NCBI GenBank assembly: GCA_027327685.1
Contig: DAHVYL010000041.1
Span: 1-6,476, forward strand
Source: Candidatus Woesebacteria bacterium
GTDB lineage: Bacteria > Patescibacteriota > Microgenomatia > UBA8517
DNA: 6,476 bases
Reading direction: 5' to 3'
The notes under the pieces are model-generated. The model was not told the origin of the DNA, made no database searches, and worked only from the letters and a program-made list of their open reading frames with translations. The position numbers were made by a program, and so were the translations under genes. This document shows positions 5,491 through 6,476 of this stretch, one piece after another; the first letter of the stretch is position 1, and each line of letters starts with the position of its first letter.

Positions 5491-5799
5491 TTAAGCCTTT
5501 GAACGCAGTTCGGCAAGAGATTCCGGTCTGGCGGCTTCTTCCTGAAGTTTCTTAAGTTTTTTGGCTGTTCTTTTCTCGGACTTGGTAATATGTTTTGTGG
5601 CCTTGGCCATTTTGGCCTTGAAAGCGTCAACACGCCCGGCAGTATCCACAAATTTCATTTGTCCCGTGTAGAAAGGGTGACATGCATAGCAAACCTCAAC
5701 GTGAATTTCGGGAACGGTTGCTCCTGTTGCGAACACGTTGCCGCAGGCACAAGTTACTTTTGCCTCGGGAAACCATTTTGGGTGAATTGCAGCCTTCAT
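5491..5799 (-). CDS. rpmE: 50S ribosomal protein bL31, zinc-binding, with C-terminal extension
   Basis: A large-subunit protein at the intersubunit bridge near the central protuberance. Family landmarks: MKAAIHPKW start, Cys17 and Cys19 (CACG), Cys37 and Cys40 ([11 protein letters not shown]), and [12 protein letters not shown]. All four cysteines are present, so this is the zinc-binding form. The protein is 102 residues, while typical bL31 is about 66-75. The extra part after about residue 65 is a Lys/Ala/Glu-rich, probably helical tail ([20 protein letters not shown] and onward). The ATG at 5799 lies six bases after the stop of the upstream transporter gene and nine bases from a perfect -10 box. 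prfA follows in the same frame after TAA and three codons, so the two genes are almost certainly co-expressed. Confidence 0.95.
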   Translation of the reverse strand: MKAAIHPKWFPEAKVTCACGNVFATGATVPEIHVEVCYACHPFYTGQMKFVDTAGRVDAFKAKMAKATKHITKSEKRTAKKLKKLQEEAARPESLAELRSKA

Positions 5800-5805
5800 A
5801 TAGCT

Positions 5806-6476
5806 TCAATTATATCTTCTTTTCTTCCATTCGGCAAGGGCAACGCCGATGATGATAATAACCCCGCCGAGGGCAAAAGGAGTACTGATTTTTTCCTTGA
5901 GCCACAAAACTGAAAGAGGCGCTCCGAAAATGGGATAGAGATAGGCTATAAGATTGACCTCGCCGACTTCAATTGTTTTTTCCGCTTTGTGCCAAAGAAA
6001 ATATGCCAAGGTTCCGGACAAAAGCGCCATATATAAAACACCCAAATGGTAGCCTATGGGAACGGAGGTTATGATTCCAAATCCGGAATTTAGAATCTGA
6101 GGAAGTGAAAAAGGCAGCATTGTCAAAAAACCCATGATAAAAGAGGCGTTGGTTGCAAAGACAGCATCAACTTCGTCCCTGAGAAGCATTTTTGCCAGAA
6201 TTGCCGTGGCCGCACTGACTATCACTGAGGCAAGCACCAAAAGATTTCCGGTAAGTCCGGTAAAACCGTCATTAAATTTAAGAATCGGCTCAATCACGGT
6301 GATAAGTGTTCCGGTAAGGGCAATGAGGATTCCCAGGCTTTCCCTTTTAGTGATATGTTCTTTAAGGAAGAAGGTTCCGGCAACGGCAATGATGATAGGG
6401 GACATTGCAGATATCAAATTTGAATCTATGGATGTGGTTTTTTCGGTACCCAAAAAAAGAAGTCCGAGAGAGACGG
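5806..6476 (-). CDS. EamA-family (DMT superfamily) membrane transporter, N-terminus missing
   Basis: An integral membrane permease of the drug/metabolite transporter superfamily; members export or import small metabolites, and the substrate cannot be read from sequence. The frame is open to the window edge, giving 222 visible residues, with an estimated 70-80 missing from a usual length near 300. Seven hydrophobic segments are complete. The end of the first EamA repeat shows SMxP-type chemistry (NLISAMSPIIIAVAGTFFLK, then EHITKRESLGILIALTG). The second repeat shows GEVNLIAYLYPIFGAPLSVLWLKEKIS and GGVIIIIGVAL, the classic pattern of a proline-containing helix, a KE turn and a Gly-rich last helix. 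The tail is basic (EWKKRRYN), as expected for a cytoplasmic end. A TTG at 6453 is not the start, because homology-like sequence (LGLLFLG) continues upstream of it. Stop codon is TGA. rpmE starts six bases downstream. Confidence 0.9.
   Translation of the reverse strand, partial: VSLGLLFLGTEKTTSIDSNLISAMSPIIIAVAGTFFLKEHITKRESLGILIALTGTLITVIEPILKFNDGFTGLTGNLLVLASVIVSAATAILAKMLLRDEVDAVFATNASFIMGFLTMLPFSLPQILNSGFGIITSVPIGYHLGVLYMALLSGTLAYFLWHKAEKTIEVGEVNLIAYLYPIFGAPLSVLWLKEKISTPFALGGVIIIIGVALAEWKKRRYN
5809..5837 (-). promoter_or_regulatory. Promoter for rpmE-prfA inside the transporter gene end
   Basis: Read on the minus strand: -35 TTGCCG (5837-5832, 4 of 6), a 17-bp spacer, and a perfect -10 TATAAT (5814-5809), then nine bases to the rpmE ATG at 5799. 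The predicted transcription start falls at about 5801-5803, giving a leader of only a few bases. The promoter overlaps the last codons of the upstream EamA gene, whose TGA (5808-5806) directly follows the -10. Confidence 0.68.

Noticed and set aside
173..5808. A UGA-recoded genetic code as in some Patescibacteria
   Set aside because: TGA ends the partial gene at 173-175 and the EamA gene at the expected C-terminal position, and no in-frame TGA occurs inside any gene.
6451..6453. TTG at 6453 as the start of the EamA gene
   Set aside because: The frame continues to the window edge with membrane-helix-like sequence, and a start here would delete the first helices of the family.

Overview
The window looks like chromosomal housekeeping DNA from a small-genome bacterium, most likely a member of the Candidate Phyla Radiation (Patescibacteria), with Microgenomates as the best guess. 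The reasons are very compact genes, trimmed versions of universal proteins (YchF lacking much of its helical insertion, a release factor 1 lacking its N-terminal domain), an rpsF-ssb-rpsR cluster with no rplI after it, and no clear Shine-Dalgarno sequence before any gene. Stop codons used are TAA, TAG and TGA, so the standard bacterial code applies. The taxon is an inference, not a proven assignment.

Left part, + strand: the 3' end of an unrecognised gene (2-175), ychF (193-1191), then a ribosomal/replication cluster rpsF (1242-1523), ssb (1527-2030) and rpsR (2055-2309). Next come two membrane-anchored, PDZ-containing proteases: a C-terminal processing peptidase of family S41 (2349-3581) and a trypsin-like HtrA/DegP protease (3625-4767). 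A three-copy 17-bp tandem repeat fills the junction between the proteases and makes a chain of two six-codon reading frames, each overlapping the next start codon by ATGA, ending on the htrA start.

Right part, - strand: an EamA-family membrane transporter running off the window edge (5806-6476), then rpmE (5491-5799) and a short prfA (4768-5481). The two gene blocks converge at 4767/4768 with stop codons touching and no space for a terminator. rpmE and prfA lie in the same reading frame, separated by one TAA and three codons.

How the genes work together: rpsF, rpsR and rpmE make ribosomal proteins, prfA ends translation, ychF is a ribosome-associated ATPase and ssb serves DNA replication and repair. 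The protease pair probably handles quality control and processing of exported proteins at the cell surface. Three promoter-like sites (before rpsF, ctpA and rpmE) have exact 17-bp spacers and place the predicted transcription start within a few bases of the ATG, suggesting leaderless or near-leaderless mRNAs.

No stretch over 300 bases lacks a gene. I see no tRNA, rRNA, CRISPR array, insertion sequence, phage gene or obvious horizontally acquired system. The novelty lies in gene architecture and expression signals rather than in a new gene cassette.
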